Assembly: GCF_000156715.1 (NCBI RefSeq)
Contig: NZ_DS999312.1
Location: 237,199 to 301,198, forward strand
From: Francisella philomiragia subsp. philomiragia ATCC 25015
GTDB taxonomy: Bacteria > Pseudomonadota > Gammaproteobacteria > Francisellales > Francisellaceae
Direction of reading: 5' to 3'
DNA: 64,000 bases
Part shown: positions 28,243 through 38,075 of the stretch, in pieces
Position numbering within the stretch: position 1 is the stretch's first letter
Layout: each line of letters starts with the position of its first letter
Program-made: the position numbers and the translations under genes
The notes under the pieces: model-generated
Database searches by the model: none
Seen by the model: the letters and a program-made list of their open reading frames with translations, nothing else
What the model was told of the DNA's origin: nothing

Positions 28243-28824
28243 TTATCTACCAAGAACCTGACGTCTATAGAATTCTGAGTCACTTGAGGTAATAATTTTA
28301 TGATCCTTAGTACTACCTCTAACAGAAATTGTTACCGGTCCTGGATTTGGTCTATTTACTTTCCATACCCCATTTTCGAAGTGAGCAGGGTATGGTATGC
28401 CATTTATTATAAATATCGGATGATCTTCTGCTGTCAAAGATGGCTCCAAAATAATTGGTAATTTCTCATTATGGACAAAACGATTTTCACCATTAGCTGG
28501 TGAGATTATTTTTACTTTGACTACTTCTGAATTTCTACCATTTTGTTGTTGATTATCCTGTTGTGTATTATGAGTACTTAAATATAGATTATTTTGTTTT
28601 AGTGAAGCAAGTTGTTGTTCCACAGGAGATTTTTGTTGTATTTGATTTTTATGAACTACACCAACTTTCTCATATTCTTGATTAAACATTGGAGCTGTCT
28701 GTGAGAATACTACATTGCCTCTAGAGTCTCTCCATGTATATACATTGTCATCTTGGTTGGCGTATAAAACATTAGTGACAATACTCAGTAATAATATTTT
28801 GTATATATACTTCAAATAAATCAT
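28243..28824 (-). CDS. Exported DUF4124-domain protein (paralogue)
   Basis: A 193-residue paralogue of the downstream gene. Signal peptide in the first 22 residues (ending L-Y-A), DUF4124 unit V-Y-T-W-R-D-S-R-G-N-V-V-F-S-Q-T-A-P, a Gln/Asn-rich linker around 60-95, then the same Ig-like domain (I-S-P-A-N-G-E-N-R-F; P-G-P-V-T-I-S-V-R-G). The two genes are probably one transcript and an old tandem duplication. Function unknown; cell-envelope location expected. Confidence 0.8.
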   Translation of the reverse strand: MIYLKYIYKILLLSIVTNVLYANQDDNVYTWRDSRGNVVFSQTAPMFNQEYEKVGVVHKNQIQQKSPVEQQLASLKQNNLYLSTHNTQQDNQQQNGRNSEVVKVKIISPANGENRFVHNEKLPIILEPSLTAEDHPIFIINGIPYPAHFENGVWKVNRPNPGPVTISVRGSTKDHKIITSSDSEFYRRQVLGR

Positions 28825-28905
28825 AAAACAGATATCTTAAAACTTTATATTTACAATTATATATGTTTATACTACATCAATTAAGGATAAATTTAGGTTT
28901 CTATT

Positions 28906-29520
28906 ATGATTACATTGGATTATGTGATTTATGATTGTATAGCTAATGCGTGTTTACTTGGGTTTGCAGTTTTACTTTATAAGAAAAATAAGTATGCATG
29001 GATGTTTGTGTTAGCTAGTCTGATTATAAAAGTTTTTATTTATGGTAAATATGGGATTACAACATCATCTGTTTATCTGTCAGCACAGATAGTAACAACT
29101 GTAGTAGCTGGGTATATTTGGCTCAAACAATCTAACTATACCAAACCAACTCAAAAAGTAAGATTGCTGGCAATAGTTGCTAGTTTGATTGTCTTGTTAT
29201 TATGGGTCGGTGTGATGTATAAATATGTCAATCCATATATACTTGATTACGAGTTATTATTTGGCTTTGATTATCTATGCTATATGCTAGTTGTAATAGG
29301 GGCTATATTTGTGGCATTTAGATTAGCTATAGGGCTATTATTTTTTTCTGTAGTATTTATTAGCTATGCTGTTAATTATGCAAACTCTGCGATGGTTATT
29401 AGCAATGCACCTCAGAATATAAGAGATTTTATTCCATATTACTGGATATCAGCAGTACTTTTGTTCATAGCTGGAATCATCATAGTAGCAGCGTATACAA
29501 ATGCTAAAAGAAATATTTAG
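28906..29520 (+). CDS. Polytopic membrane protein, possibly PnuC-like
   Basis: A 204-residue protein with about seven hydrophobic segments. The early stretch Y-K-K-N-K-Y-A-W-M-F and the following Y-L-S-A-Q-I-V-T-T-V-V-A-G-Y-I-W-L-K recall the vitamin-uptake (PnuC-type, nicotinamide riboside) facilitators in spacing and in helix-ending Trp/Lys, but the match is weak. Convergent with rsmJ, 5 bases apart. Confidence 0.6.
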   Translation: MITLDYVIYDCIANACLLGFAVLLYKKNKYAWMFVLASLIIKVFIYGKYGITTSSVYLSAQIVTTVVAGYIWLKQSNYTKPTQKVRLLAIVASLIVLLLWVGVMYKYVNPYILDYELLFGFDYLCYMLVVIGAIFVAFRLAIGLLFFSVVFISYAVNYANSAMVISNAPQNIRDFIPYYWISAVLLFIAGIIIVAAYTNAKRNI

Positions 29521-29525
29521 TATAG

Positions 29526-30248
29526 TTATAAACTATATACATCAAATCTATTTGTTTTACCTTTAAGTTGAGATGTTGGTTTTTTACCAAAAAGAAAATC
29601 AGCATTAATAGGTCTCTTTACAACAGCTTTTTTAGTTTTTTTAGATATGATGATATTTTTGAGTAAATTTGAGTTAGATTCATCGTTATTAAAAGCAATA
29701 TCATGTAAGACTTGCATTCCTTGTTTGACTTTAGCGCTTTTGTTACGTGGTGGAAACATTGGGTCTAGATATACACAGTCAAAAGAAATACTAGCAGTAT
29801 TTATATATTCATTAGCATCTATATTAATTAGTTCTATTTGATTGGCAATATATTTTAAGTTAGGAGTTTGTCTTGCTCTATTGAGTGCATCTGCGAGTAA
29901 TACGAAAATATAACAATCTTTCTCTAGAGAAGTTAATTTATGTCCTCTAGCTGCCAGTGTAAATGTATCTCTGCCTAGACCAGCTGTTGTATCTAAAATA
30001 TTTAGTTTATCTTTTGAGCGACCTTCAACTGCTTGTACAACACTACATTTTTTAGTATTAGGGTTTATCCTATTTAGAATCTCGCTACTATTAAAATCTA
30101 TAAATAGTTCTTTATCTATGTAATGTAGTTTTAGAATATTATCGTCAACATACAAGTATTTATCATCTTGGCTTGATAAAATATATTCAAACTCAATATC
30201 TGTAATATTTTCAATATGAGATATTACTGCTAAGTCGTAGACATTCAT
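29526..30248 (-). CDS. rsmJ: 16S rRNA (guanine-1516-N2) methyltransferase
   Basis: A 240-residue SAM-dependent methyltransferase. It has the RsmJ SAM motif [12 protein letters not shown] and the catalytic loop [13 protein letters not shown], both specific to this family. Its start overlaps the end of the recombinase gene by 4 bases, so it is the last gene of the mutS-secB-permease-xer-rsmJ run. Confidence 0.92.
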   Translation of the reverse strand: MNVYDLAVISHIENITDIEFEYILSSQDDKYLYVDDNILKLHYIDKELFIDFNSSEILNRINPNTKKCSVVQAVEGRSKDKLNILDTTAGLGRDTFTLAARGHKLTSLEKDCYIFVLLADALNRARQTPNLKYIANQIELINIDANEYINTASISFDCVYLDPMFPPRNKSAKVKQGMQVLHDIAFNNDESNSNLLKNIIISKKTKKAVVKRPINADFLFGKKPTSQLKGKTNRFDVYSL

Positions 30249-31126
30249 GATTTTTTTTTCGCTCGAGGATGTGCTTTATCAAAAACACTTGCAAGTTGTT
30301 GGAAATTTAAATGAGTATAAATTTGCGTGCTAGAAATATCAGCATGGCCAAGCAAATCTTTTACAGCAAGCAAATCTTTAGATGAGTCTAAAACATGAGT
30401 AGCAAAAGAGTGACGCAACATATGTGGATGTATGTGTTTGGTTGCATATTTTTTAGCAAAGATTTCAATCCGTTTTTGGATAGATCTATTTGTTAAATGC
30501 TCACCATTTTGTGAGATGAAGAGATAGTTACATTTCGGGCTATAAGTATCTCGAATATTTAGCCACCTATTTAGATTTATTAGTGTTTTACTACCAAAAT
30601 ATACAACTCTTTCTTTGTTGCCTTTACCTATGACACGTATACTCTTTTGATTTATATTTATGTCTTTTAGTTCTATTGAAGATAATTCGCTAAGTCTTAT
30701 TCCACAGCTATACAAAAGATCAAAGCATGCTATATCACGAGTTTCGATATTATTACTTGGTTTGATATCTAATAAATAGGCTAGCTCATCTGTATTTACA
30801 GCTTTAGGTAGTTTTTTACTACTCTTAGGTGCCTTGATACCAGTTGTGGGATTATTTTTTATTAACTCGCTATTTATCAAAAAATTAAAAAAACTTCTTA
30901 AAGAACTAAGTTTGCGTTGTAATGTTTTTGAGGAGTTTCCTTGGGCATGAAGCTTTTTGACCCACATTAAAATATCATTGTTTTCAAGTTTTGTTATATC
31001 TTTATCAACTATTGAGCTATTTAACTGGAGTAAATCTCTGCGATAATTATTTATAGTTTCTTGAGAGTAATTTTTTAGGTAGAGTAAATTATCAAGGAAA
31101 TTATCAATATGTTCTATATTTGTCAT
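30245..31126 (-). CDS. xerC: XerC/XerD-type tyrosine recombinase
   Basis: A 293-residue site-specific recombinase, the length of the enzymes that resolve chromosome dimers at dif. The N-terminal SAM-like domain (about 5-90) is followed by the catalytic domain with Arg144, Lys168, His235, Arg238, His261 and nucleophile Tyr270, all six present. Whether it is XerC or XerD cannot be settled from this window; I give the symbol on overall type. No integrase-like island signs are around it, so a housekeeping role is likely. Confidence 0.82.
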   Translation of the reverse strand: MTNIEHIDNFLDNLLYLKNYSQETINNYRRDLLQLNSSIVDKDITKLENNDILMWVKKLHAQGNSSKTLQRKLSSLRSFFNFLINSELIKNNPTTGIKAPKSSKKLPKAVNTDELAYLLDIKPSNNIETRDIACFDLLYSCGIRLSELSSIELKDININQKSIRVIGKGNKERVVYFGSKTLINLNRWLNIRDTYSPKCNYLFISQNGEHLTNRSIQKRIEIFAKKYATKHIHPHMLRHSFATHVLDSSKDLLAVKDLLGHADISSTQIYTHLNFQQLASVFDKAHPRAKKKS

Positions 31127-31134
31127 TATCTAAA

Positions 31135-32352
31135 TTACAGAACTACGCACAATATTACTATTACACCAGAAACTAGAGAAATTAGCCATAAGCTTTTGTA
31201 GGTTGATATCTTATAGTTAAAGCTCTCACCAAGACTATTTATCTTAAATGCCATAAGAGCTGGCATAATCATCAATAAGACAGCAATTGATAGCCCAACG
31301 CATGTCATAGCATAAATAAATATGTCAGGATCCATTTGGTTTATTATTAGTGGAATGGCAAAAGTCAGAATTGTTGCTATTGAGTATCCAATAACCTTTT
31401 TTGTTTTATATAACTTATATGTATCTAAGTTAAAGTGAAATAAAGATAAGTTAACACTTAAAAATGAGGTCATAATAGCCACATAAGTGAAGATATGTAG
31501 TACCGCATCTGTTGTCGGAGTCCTTACTTTGCTTCCTAAGGTTTTTAGAATATCACCGATATTAGCTTTATCAACTGGGATGTGATTAAATATCGAATCC
31601 ATGAAACTTACAGGACCGTGTAGTGGTAGTACACCTAAGATAGTAAATACCCATATAATATATAGTATAAGCGGTATGATACTGCCGATAATAACTATGC
31701 GCTTCATATCTTTAGCATTTTTGCCAAGATAGTCAGACAAGGCAGGGACTATAATATGAGATGTAAAAGATGTTGTAAAAACAGGAATCGCGATAATCAA
31801 TGAAACTCCCAAATCAACTGGAGTTACAAAAAGATTTGGAACTTCAATATAACTATTAAATACAACACATAAAATTACTAATACGAGAATTTTTAGGATT
31901 ATAAAAAACCTATTAGCATAATCGACAAATCTTGTTCCTAAAACTACGATACTTCCAAAAATGACTACAAAGATCAACGATGATGCTTTTTCATCAAGAT
32001 TAGGGAAGGATGAGGATAATGATGAAGCAGCTGCTGAGATATAAGCTGTACTAATAAAATACATGAGTATTAAAAAAGCTATACTTGCTACTATTCCTCC
32101 GCCTTTACCAAGATATCTCTCTGCTATAGTTTTAAAACTACTACCATAAGGCATTGAGCAAGAAATATCTGAGATAACGACAGCAGTGTAGGTCATTATA
32201 CTCCAGACTAAGAATATGAGAATAGAGCCTATCACAAAACCAAGTTTAGCGGTTATGATAGGGAGTGCTAGTATACCGCCACCTATCATAGTACCTACTA
32301 TGATCATTATTGATCCTAAAATTTTGATGAAGCTATTCTGTCGATTATTCAT
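31135..32352 (-). CDS. Aromatic amino acid permease (HAAAP family), second copy
   Basis: A 405-residue transporter with the HAAAP first-helix signature G-T-M-I-G-G-G-I-L-A-L-P and about 11 segments. I take the ATG at 32352 (MNNRQNSF), because a longer in-frame reading would run into secB, which ends 13 bases upstream. It differs substantially from the HAAAP gene at 23618, so different aromatic or hydroxy amino acids may be carried. Its position directly behind secB is an operon of convenience. Confidence 0.85.
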   Translation of the reverse strand: MNNRQNSFIKILGSIMIIVGTMIGGGILALPIITAKLGFVIGSILIFLVWSIMTYTAVVISDISCSMPYGSSFKTIAERYLGKGGGIVASIAFLILMYFISTAYISAAASSLSSSFPNLDEKASSLIFVVIFGSIVVLGTRFVDYANRFFIILKILVLVILCVVFNSYIEVPNLFVTPVDLGVSLIIAIPVFTTSFTSHIIVPALSDYLGKNAKDMKRIVIIGSIIPLILYIIWVFTILGVLPLHGPVSFMDSIFNHIPVDKANIGDILKTLGSKVRTPTTDAVLHIFTYVAIMTSFLSVNLSLFHFNLDTYKLYKTKKVIGYSIATILTFAIPLIINQMDPDIFIYAMTCVGLSIAVLLMIMPALMAFKINSLGESFNYKISTYKSLWLISLVSGVIVILCVVL

Positions 32353-32365
32353 ATTTATTCTTAAC

Positions 32366-32815
32366 TTAATGTGCTGGCTGTTGAGATTGGTTTGCTTTTT
32401 TTTGCATATATATAGCATCAAAGTTAATTGGTGCTAAATTAAGAGGTAAAAAGCCTCCTTTAATTATCGAAGAATCAATAACTCTTTTTGCGTAAGGGAA
32501 AAGAGTATTAGCACAGTAAGTATTAAGTACAGATTCTACTTGTTCTTCACTCATGCCAGTAATTGTAAATATACCTGACTGAGTAACCTCAGCTATGTAC
32601 GCATTTGCTTGTTTGTTTTTAGTAGTTATTGTGATTGTCAAATCAAGCTCAAAATTTTCATCATTAATTTTTTTTGTATTAATATCAATATTAAAATCTG
32701 AGCTAGGATCCCACTGATCTTTAAAACAAGCAGGAGAGTTTACAGTTTCGAAAGAAACATCTTTGGTATATACTTTTTGGATTAAAAAAGAAGGTTGATT
32801 TTCGTTATTTTGCAT
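32366..32815 (-). CDS. secB: Protein-export chaperone SecB
   Basis: A 149-residue cytosolic chaperone that keeps preproteins unfolded and delivers them to SecA. It shows the family N-terminus F-L-I-Q-K-V-Y-T-K-D-V-S-F-E, the middle Y-I-A-E-V-T-Q-S-G-I-F, and L-F-P-Y-A-K-R-V-I-D and G-F-L-P-L-N-L-A-P-I-N-F near the end. Normal length. It follows mutS by 71 bases. Confidence 0.95.
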   Translation of the reverse strand: MQNNENQPSFLIQKVYTKDVSFETVNSPACFKDQWDPSSDFNIDINTKKINDENFELDLTITITTKNKQANAYIAEVTQSGIFTITGMSEEQVESVLNTYCANTLFPYAKRVIDSSIIKGGFLPLNLAPINFDAIYMQKKANQSQQPAH

Positions 32816-32886
32816 TGCTTTTCCTAAGACTTTACAAATTCATATCTAAAAAATTATAGCAAATTGAAAAAGTTTATATAACTAAA

Positions 32887-35427
32887 TTAGAGTTTTTTTA
32901 GCTCAAAGAGTATATTTAGAGCCTCGATAGGTGTTATTGAGTTGATATCTATTGTTTCAAGTCGCTCTTTAATATGATTCTTTTGTGGAGTTTGATCAAG
33001 TTGGAGATTTTGTTGGGGCTGATCAATAGTATCTAATTTATCTTGTCCTTTTTCTAAATTAGCTAGATTTTTCTTTGCTGATTCTAAGACATCTTTTGAA
33101 ATACCAGCTAATTTAGCTACTTGAATACCATAAGATTTTTTAGCGGCACCAGCAACTGCTTTATGCATGAAATAGATATTGTCTTTATATTCTTTAGCTT
33201 CAAAATGAATATTCTTTGTATTTGGATATTGATTAACTAACTCTGTAAGCTCAAAGTAATGCGTGGCAAAAAGGGTCAATGCACCAATTTTTGCAAATTT
33301 TTCTGCACAAGCTTTCGCAAGTGATAAGCCATCAAAAGTACTTGTCCCTCTACCAATTTCATCCATAATTACTAGAGACTTTTTAGTTGCATTATTCAGG
33401 ATATAAGCTGTTTCAGTCATTTCAACCATGAATGTTGATCTACCACTAGATATGTCATCTGAGGCACCAATTCGAGTGTATATGGTATCTATATCGCCAA
33501 TATCTGCATAGCTAGCTGGTACAAATGAGCCTATGTATGCTAGAAAGATAAGTTGAGCAACTTGACGCATATAAGTGGACTTACCCCCCATGTTAGGTCC
33601 AGTGATTATTTCTAATGTATAAGTGTCTGTACTTAATAGGGTGTCGTTAGGTATAAAGGGCTCATCAATATTTTGCTCGATTGCTAGATGACGAGCTTCT
33701 TTTATATCCAATTTACCAGTTTTATTAAATTTAGGTTGATTTAGGTTTAGTTTGATAGCTCTTTCTGCAAAGTTTGCTAAGACATCTATTTTTGCGATAC
33801 TTGCTGCAGTCTGTTGGATTTGAGAGTAGTATTCTAGAACTTTATTCAATAGAGTATCGTAAATAAGCTTTTCTCTAGCTAAAGCTTTTTCTTTCGCTGA
33901 GAGAATCTTATCCTCAAAAGCTTTTAGCTCATCAGTAATATAGCGCTCACTAGCTTTTAATGTTTGGCGTCTGATATACTCTGTTGGGACTTTATCAGCA
34001 TATTGTTTCGAAAGTTCAATGTAATAACCATGTACACGGTTATAACCAACTTTTAGTGTATTAATCCCTGTTTTTTGCTTTTGCAGAGTTTCAAATTTTA
34101 ATAAAAAATCGTAAGAGTTGTCTTTTAGCCCTCTTAACTCATCAAGTTCCTGGTCGAAACCATGTTTTATGACGCCACCATCGCGAATGGTCATTGGAGG
34201 ATTATCTACAATAGCTTTGTTTAGTAGTTTTGTCAGCTCATCAATTTGATGAATGTGATTATTTATATTTATAATCTCAGAGGTGTTTATTTCTTCAAGT
34301 AGACTCTTGAGTTTAGGTAGTTGCTCGAGAGAGCTATTAAGAGAGACTAGATCTTTAGGTTTTACTGTTCCTAGAGCAACGCGAGAAATTATCCTTTCAA
34401 TATCATTTATATAAGACAGAATATCCTGAATTTTTAAGAAATAATGGTGTTGCTTGAAGGATTTTATAACGTTATGACGCAAAGAAATTTTGTTTAGATC
34501 CCGAGTAGGATTTTTGAAGTATCTTCTTAGAAGCCTGCTACCTAAACTAGTTTTGCATTTATCCATTATGTTTAGAAGGCTGCTTTTTGAATTATTATCT
34601 AGCTCTAAATTATTTCTACTATTAATATCTATATTTAGTATGTTTTGATCTTCATCTAGGAGGATATCTGAGATGTGCTTAGGCGTACTTTTTAGTGTAT
34701 TTGTTAAATAAGCAAGTATTGATCCGATAACAGTTAGTTGTTCTTTTTTATATAAATTTAGAATGTTATTTGCAAAACTGTTATCAAAAGAATTTAGTAT
34801 ATGCTTTTTTGCCTCAAAATTACTAAAGTACCATTCTTCCAAAACTTTTACTGGTTTGTTGAAAATATTCTTTTCTATAAGACTATTAGAGTTGGTAATT
34901 ATCTCTTGAGGTGATAGTTTTAATATCTGATTTTTTAGATCAGATGAATTTGTTACCGTATTTATAAGATGAATTTTGCCTTGAGTATAGCTAGTATATG
35001 CGATGTGATATTTATTGTTTTTTTCATAGATACTTACGAGAATGCTATCTTGATTACTATCTAAAAAAGCCTCTTCAGAAACTGTAGCTGGAGTTATTAT
35101 ACGTGTAACTTGTCGTTCAACTGGACCTTTTGAGGTGCTTGGATCTCCTATTTGCTCGCATATTGCAACAGATAATCCTTTTTTGACAATTTTAGCGATA
35201 TAGCCTTCTGCAGCGTGATATGGCACGCCAGCCATTGGTATTGAATCGCCATTTGATTTTCCTCGAGCAGTGAGGGTTATATCTAGTAGTTCTGCAGCAT
35301 TTTTTGCATCATCAAAAAAAAGCTCGTAAAAGTCACCCATTCGATAAAACAGTAATATATCTGGATATTGAGATTTAATTTTCAAATATTGCTGTATCAT
35401 TGGTGTGTGATTTGAAACTTCTTGCAT
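32887..35427 (-). CDS. mutS: DNA mismatch repair protein MutS
   Basis: An 846-residue mismatch recognition ATPase. The N-terminal mismatch-binding motif F-Y-R-M-G-D-F-Y-E is at residues 23-31, with Phe and Glu in place. The Walker A motif G-P-N-M-G-G-K-S-T is at about residues 606-614, and the Walker B and signature region ([15 protein letters not shown]) follow about 70 residues later. The C-terminal region includes the linker and tetramerisation segment. Full length and apparently intact. Confidence 0.98.
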   Translation of the reverse strand: MQEVSNHTPMIQQYLKIKSQYPDILLFYRMGDFYELFFDDAKNAAELLDITLTARGKSNGDSIPMAGVPYHAAEGYIAKIVKKGLSVAICEQIGDPSTSKGPVERQVTRIITPATVSEEAFLDSNQDSILVSIYEKNNKYHIAYTSYTQGKIHLINTVTNSSDLKNQILKLSPQEIITNSNSLIEKNIFNKPVKVLEEWYFSNFEAKKHILNSFDNSFANNILNLYKKEQLTVIGSILAYLTNTLKSTPKHISDILLDEDQNILNIDINSRNNLELDNNSKSSLLNIMDKCKTSLGSRLLRRYFKNPTRDLNKISLRHNVIKSFKQHHYFLKIQDILSYINDIERIISRVALGTVKPKDLVSLNSSLEQLPKLKSLLEEINTSEIININNHIHQIDELTKLLNKAIVDNPPMTIRDGGVIKHGFDQELDELRGLKDNSYDFLLKFETLQKQKTGINTLKVGYNRVHGYYIELSKQYADKVPTEYIRRQTLKASERYITDELKAFEDKILSAKEKALAREKLIYDTLLNKVLEYYSQIQQTAASIAKIDVLANFAERAIKLNLNQPKFNKTGKLDIKEARHLAIEQNIDEPFIPNDTLLSTDTYTLEIITGPNMGGKSTYMRQVAQLIFLAYIGSFVPASYADIGDIDTIYTRIGASDDISSGRSTFMVEMTETAYILNNATKKSLVIMDEIGRGTSTFDGLSLAKACAEKFAKIGALTLFATHYFELTELVNQYPNTKNIHFEAKEYKDNIYFMHKAVAGAAKKSYGIQVAKLAGISKDVLESAKKNLANLEKGQDKLDTIDQPQQNLQLDQTPQKNHIKERLETIDINSITPIEALNILFELKKL

Positions 35428-35597
35428 AGTGATTAATATTCTAGATTTTAAAAATTTATGTTTGAGATTATATTATAAATGGATACTATAACAAACCTTC
35501 AAAATCATTGGTTGTAGCTTTTTTATTTTGCTAAAATACTTTAGAATATAAAGTAGCTATTTTTATGAATTGATTTGAATTTGAAAGGAGAAAGTAA

Positions 35598-36545
35598 ATG
35601 AACTATTTAGACTTTGAGTCAAAGATAAAGGAAATTGAAGACAAGATTACCTCATTATCTCATGTGTATGAGGATGAAAAAACTGAATCTGAAATCAAAA
35701 AGCTTGGTAAGAAAAGGCTTGAGCTTATGGAGTCTACTTACTCTAAACTTACAGATTGGCAAGTAGTTCAACTATCTCGCCATCCGGATAGACCTTATTT
35801 TAAAGACTTATTATCATTAGTCTTTACGGATTTTCAAGAGCTACATGGTGATAGAGCATTTGGTGATGATTTAGCTGTTATTGGTGGATTGGCTAAACTG
35901 AACAACAAACCTGTTATGGTTATAGGACAAGAAAAAGGTCGTGATACTAAGAGTAAAATTAAGCATAATTTTGGTATGATGCACCCTGAAGGTTACCGTA
36001 AGGCTCTAAGATTGATGAAATTGGCTGAGAAATTCAATATGCCGATCGTTACTTTTATTGATACTCCTGGCGCGTACCCAGGTATCAAAGCTGAAGAGCG
36101 TGGTCAAAGTGAAGCAATAGCAAGAAACTTATTAGAAATGAGTGCGCTTAAAGTTCCTGTGGTTTGTATTGTGATTGGTGAAGGTTGTTCTGGTGGCGCA
36201 TTAGGTATAGGTGTTGGAGATAGATTACTTATGCTTCAGTATAGTTACTTTGCTACTATTTCTCCAGAAGGGTGTGCTTCAATTCTACACAAGACAGCTG
36301 AAAAAGCGTCTGAAGTTACACAAATGATGAATATAACATCTGGACGCCTTAAAGAGTTAGAGATAGTTGATGCAGTTATACCAGAGCCTTTGGGTGGAGC
36401 ACACAGAGACTATGATACAACAGCTGCTAATATCAGAAAGGCTATCGCTGCAGAGTTGAAAGTATTATCAGAGATGACAGTTGAGGAGAGAAATGCTAAG
36501 AGATATGATAAGTTAATGTCTTTTGGAAGATTCAAAGAAGCGTAA
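35598..36545 (+). CDS. accA: Acetyl-CoA carboxylase carboxyltransferase subunit alpha
   Basis: A 315-residue subunit of the carboxyltransferase that, with AccD, makes malonyl-CoA, the extender for fatty acid and, probably, for the polyketide synthase at 48592. It has the family N-terminal coiled segment, H-P-D-R-P-Y-F near 56-62 and the CoA-binding crotonase-like core ([16 protein letters not shown]). AAAGGAG precedes the ATG by 8 bases. Confidence 0.98.
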   Translation: MNYLDFESKIKEIEDKITSLSHVYEDEKTESEIKKLGKKRLELMESTYSKLTDWQVVQLSRHPDRPYFKDLLSLVFTDFQELHGDRAFGDDLAVIGGLAKLNNKPVMVIGQEKGRDTKSKIKHNFGMMHPEGYRKALRLMKLAEKFNMPIVTFIDTPGAYPGIKAEERGQSEAIARNLLEMSALKVPVVCIVIGEGCSGGALGIGVGDRLLMLQYSYFATISPEGCASILHKTAEKASEVTQMMNITSGRLKELEIVDAVIPEPLGGAHRDYDTTAANIRKAIAAELKVLSEMTVEERNAKRYDKLMSFGRFKEA

Positions 36546-36575
36546 TTCTCTCAGTTTCATTCTAAATTTAATTCG

Positions 36576-37079
36576 ATGTTTCTAAAAAAAACAAAATCAC
36601 AGTCAGGATTTGGTATCGTAGAATCAATGATTGCTGCTTTGATTTTGTTATTTGTACTATCATCCGGTTTTATATTATTAAATAGTATTCTCGTAAGTAT
36701 AACTCTTGAAAATAGAAAAGATGAAATAGCTACTGTTCTTGATGAGAGAGTTAGTGTATATCGTCTAACTGGAGTATTAGATGATTCTAAAACCGATGAT
36801 GGTATAGAGTTTATCAAAACCGTTGTGCTTGAAAAAGAAAACGATACGAAGCCTCAAGAAAAAGAACAGCCTGTGAATAGATTTAAATCATTAAGTGCTG
36901 CTGATATCAAAAAAATGGCAGAGAAAGCCGATAAAAAAGCGAAAAAAGATGCTGCTAATAATGTTGATATTGTATATAGGGTTGTAAATATAGCTGCTAT
37001 TGATAATCAAATGCAAGTAGCTGATAGGGTTAAAGTTATTGAGAGAGATGTAAAAGTTAATGATAGCGAAGAGAGTTAA
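36576..37079 (+). CDS. Type IV pilus minor pilin, PilV-like
   Basis: A 167-residue prepilin. The cleavage motif G11-F12 with Glu16 at mature position 5 (S-G-F-G-I-V-E-S-M-I) leads into a hydrophobic helix, as needed for processing by PilD. Gly-Phe-x-x-x-Glu and the following S-M-I-A resemble PilV. The C-terminal half is unusually Lys/Asp/Glu-rich (about 85-125), unlike usual pilin globular heads. First of three overlapping minor-pilin genes. Confidence 0.8.
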   Translation: MFLKKTKSQSGFGIVESMIAALILLFVLSSGFILLNSILVSITLENRKDEIATVLDERVSVYRLTGVLDDSKTDDGIEFIKTVVLEKENDTKPQEKEQPVNRFKSLSAADIKKMAEKADKKAKKDAANNVDIVYRVVNIAAIDNQMQVADRVKVIERDVKVNDSEES

Positions 37080-38073
37080 AAATTCATTAGGTTTTACATT
37101 GCCAGAGCTAATGGTAGCAATGGTTGTGGCAGCTATAGTCATGGGTATGGCAATCGGTATATATATCGATATGAAAAAACAATATATAAGACTCAGCGAT
37201 AGGCATAGAATAAACTCTGATCAATTATTAATTAAGCAGATTTTCTATAATGCGATTGGACAAGCAGGATTTACAACTAAGTATGGAGATATGTATCAAC
37301 AGCTTGTGGATAACTCAGGGGATAACTTTGGAGATATCTTTGGGAAAATGGGTGTGATTACAATTGGTAAGGCACCAGCGCAAAACTTTGAGAGCTTACC
37401 TAAAGGACTAAGTATGTCTACCGAGTTATGCAACGAGCGAATGTCAAATGATGAAGCTTTGAGAAATATGAATATTAATGAAAATATTCATTGTGTGCAA
37501 CCTAAAACCGATTTTTTAATGATTCAAAGAAGTAGTTTGGATTCTACTCTAAAGTCAAATTCATCAAATAATATTTTTAAAGTAAATGAATTTCAAAAGA
37601 ATACTTTGCCTGAGAAAGATCTTTCTATGAATGATTATCTAGTGCTGTGTAATTCGTATGAATGTGATTTAGTTAAAGTTGGTGCTGTTACATACGATTT
37701 TGTTTCTACAACTATGCGAGTAGAAAATAAATTTAAGACCGGTGATTATGTTGGAAAATATATCTTAGAAGTATTCTTCGTCGCAGCTACTAATAAAAAA
37801 GATAAACATGGCAATGAAGTATATTCACTTTATGAATATGTAAAGCAGAACGCAGATGATTCACAAATATACGAGTTAATAAGTGATGTAACAGATCTAA
37901 AAATTGAGTATGTTATGAATTCAGATATTCAACAAGGAAATGCGAAGATAAATTGGCGATCGCTAGAAAAAGAGCTTGTAAATATAAAAAGTGATTCTAC
38001 AGCAGCACTTAAAATTTCTTTTAAAGTTGCTGGTCAAGCAACAAGCAAGATTTATCTATTGGGTCAGGATTAG
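37060..38073 (+). CDS. Type IV pilus minor pilin, PilW-like
   Basis: A 337-residue prepilin with cleavage motif G11-F12 and Glu16 (L-G-F-T-L-P-E-L-M-V-A), and a hydrophobic helix to residue 33. The length fits PilW (about 270-340). It overlaps the upstream gene by 20 bases and is followed after 2 bases by the PilX-like gene, so the three are translated together and probably form the tip or priming complex of the pilus. Confidence 0.82.
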   Translation: MIAKRVKNSLGFTLPELMVAMVVAAIVMGMAIGIYIDMKKQYIRLSDRHRINSDQLLIKQIFYNAIGQAGFTTKYGDMYQQLVDNSGDNFGDIFGKMGVITIGKAPAQNFESLPKGLSMSTELCNERMSNDEALRNMNINENIHCVQPKTDFLMIQRSSLDSTLKSNSSNNIFKVNEFQKNTLPEKDLSMNDYLVLCNSYECDLVKVGAVTYDFVSTTMRVENKFKTGDYVGKYILEVFFVAATNKKDKHGNEVYSLYEYVKQNADDSQIYELISDVTDLKIEYVMNSDIQQGNAKINWRSLEKELVNIKSDSTAALKISFKVAGQATSKIYLLGQD

Positions 38074-38075
38074 GT

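Noticed and set aside
30245..31126. Phage or island integrase
   Set aside because: Length and motifs are of Xer type, and it is embedded in a housekeeping run with overlapping rsmJ; no att-like repeats or phage genes nearby.
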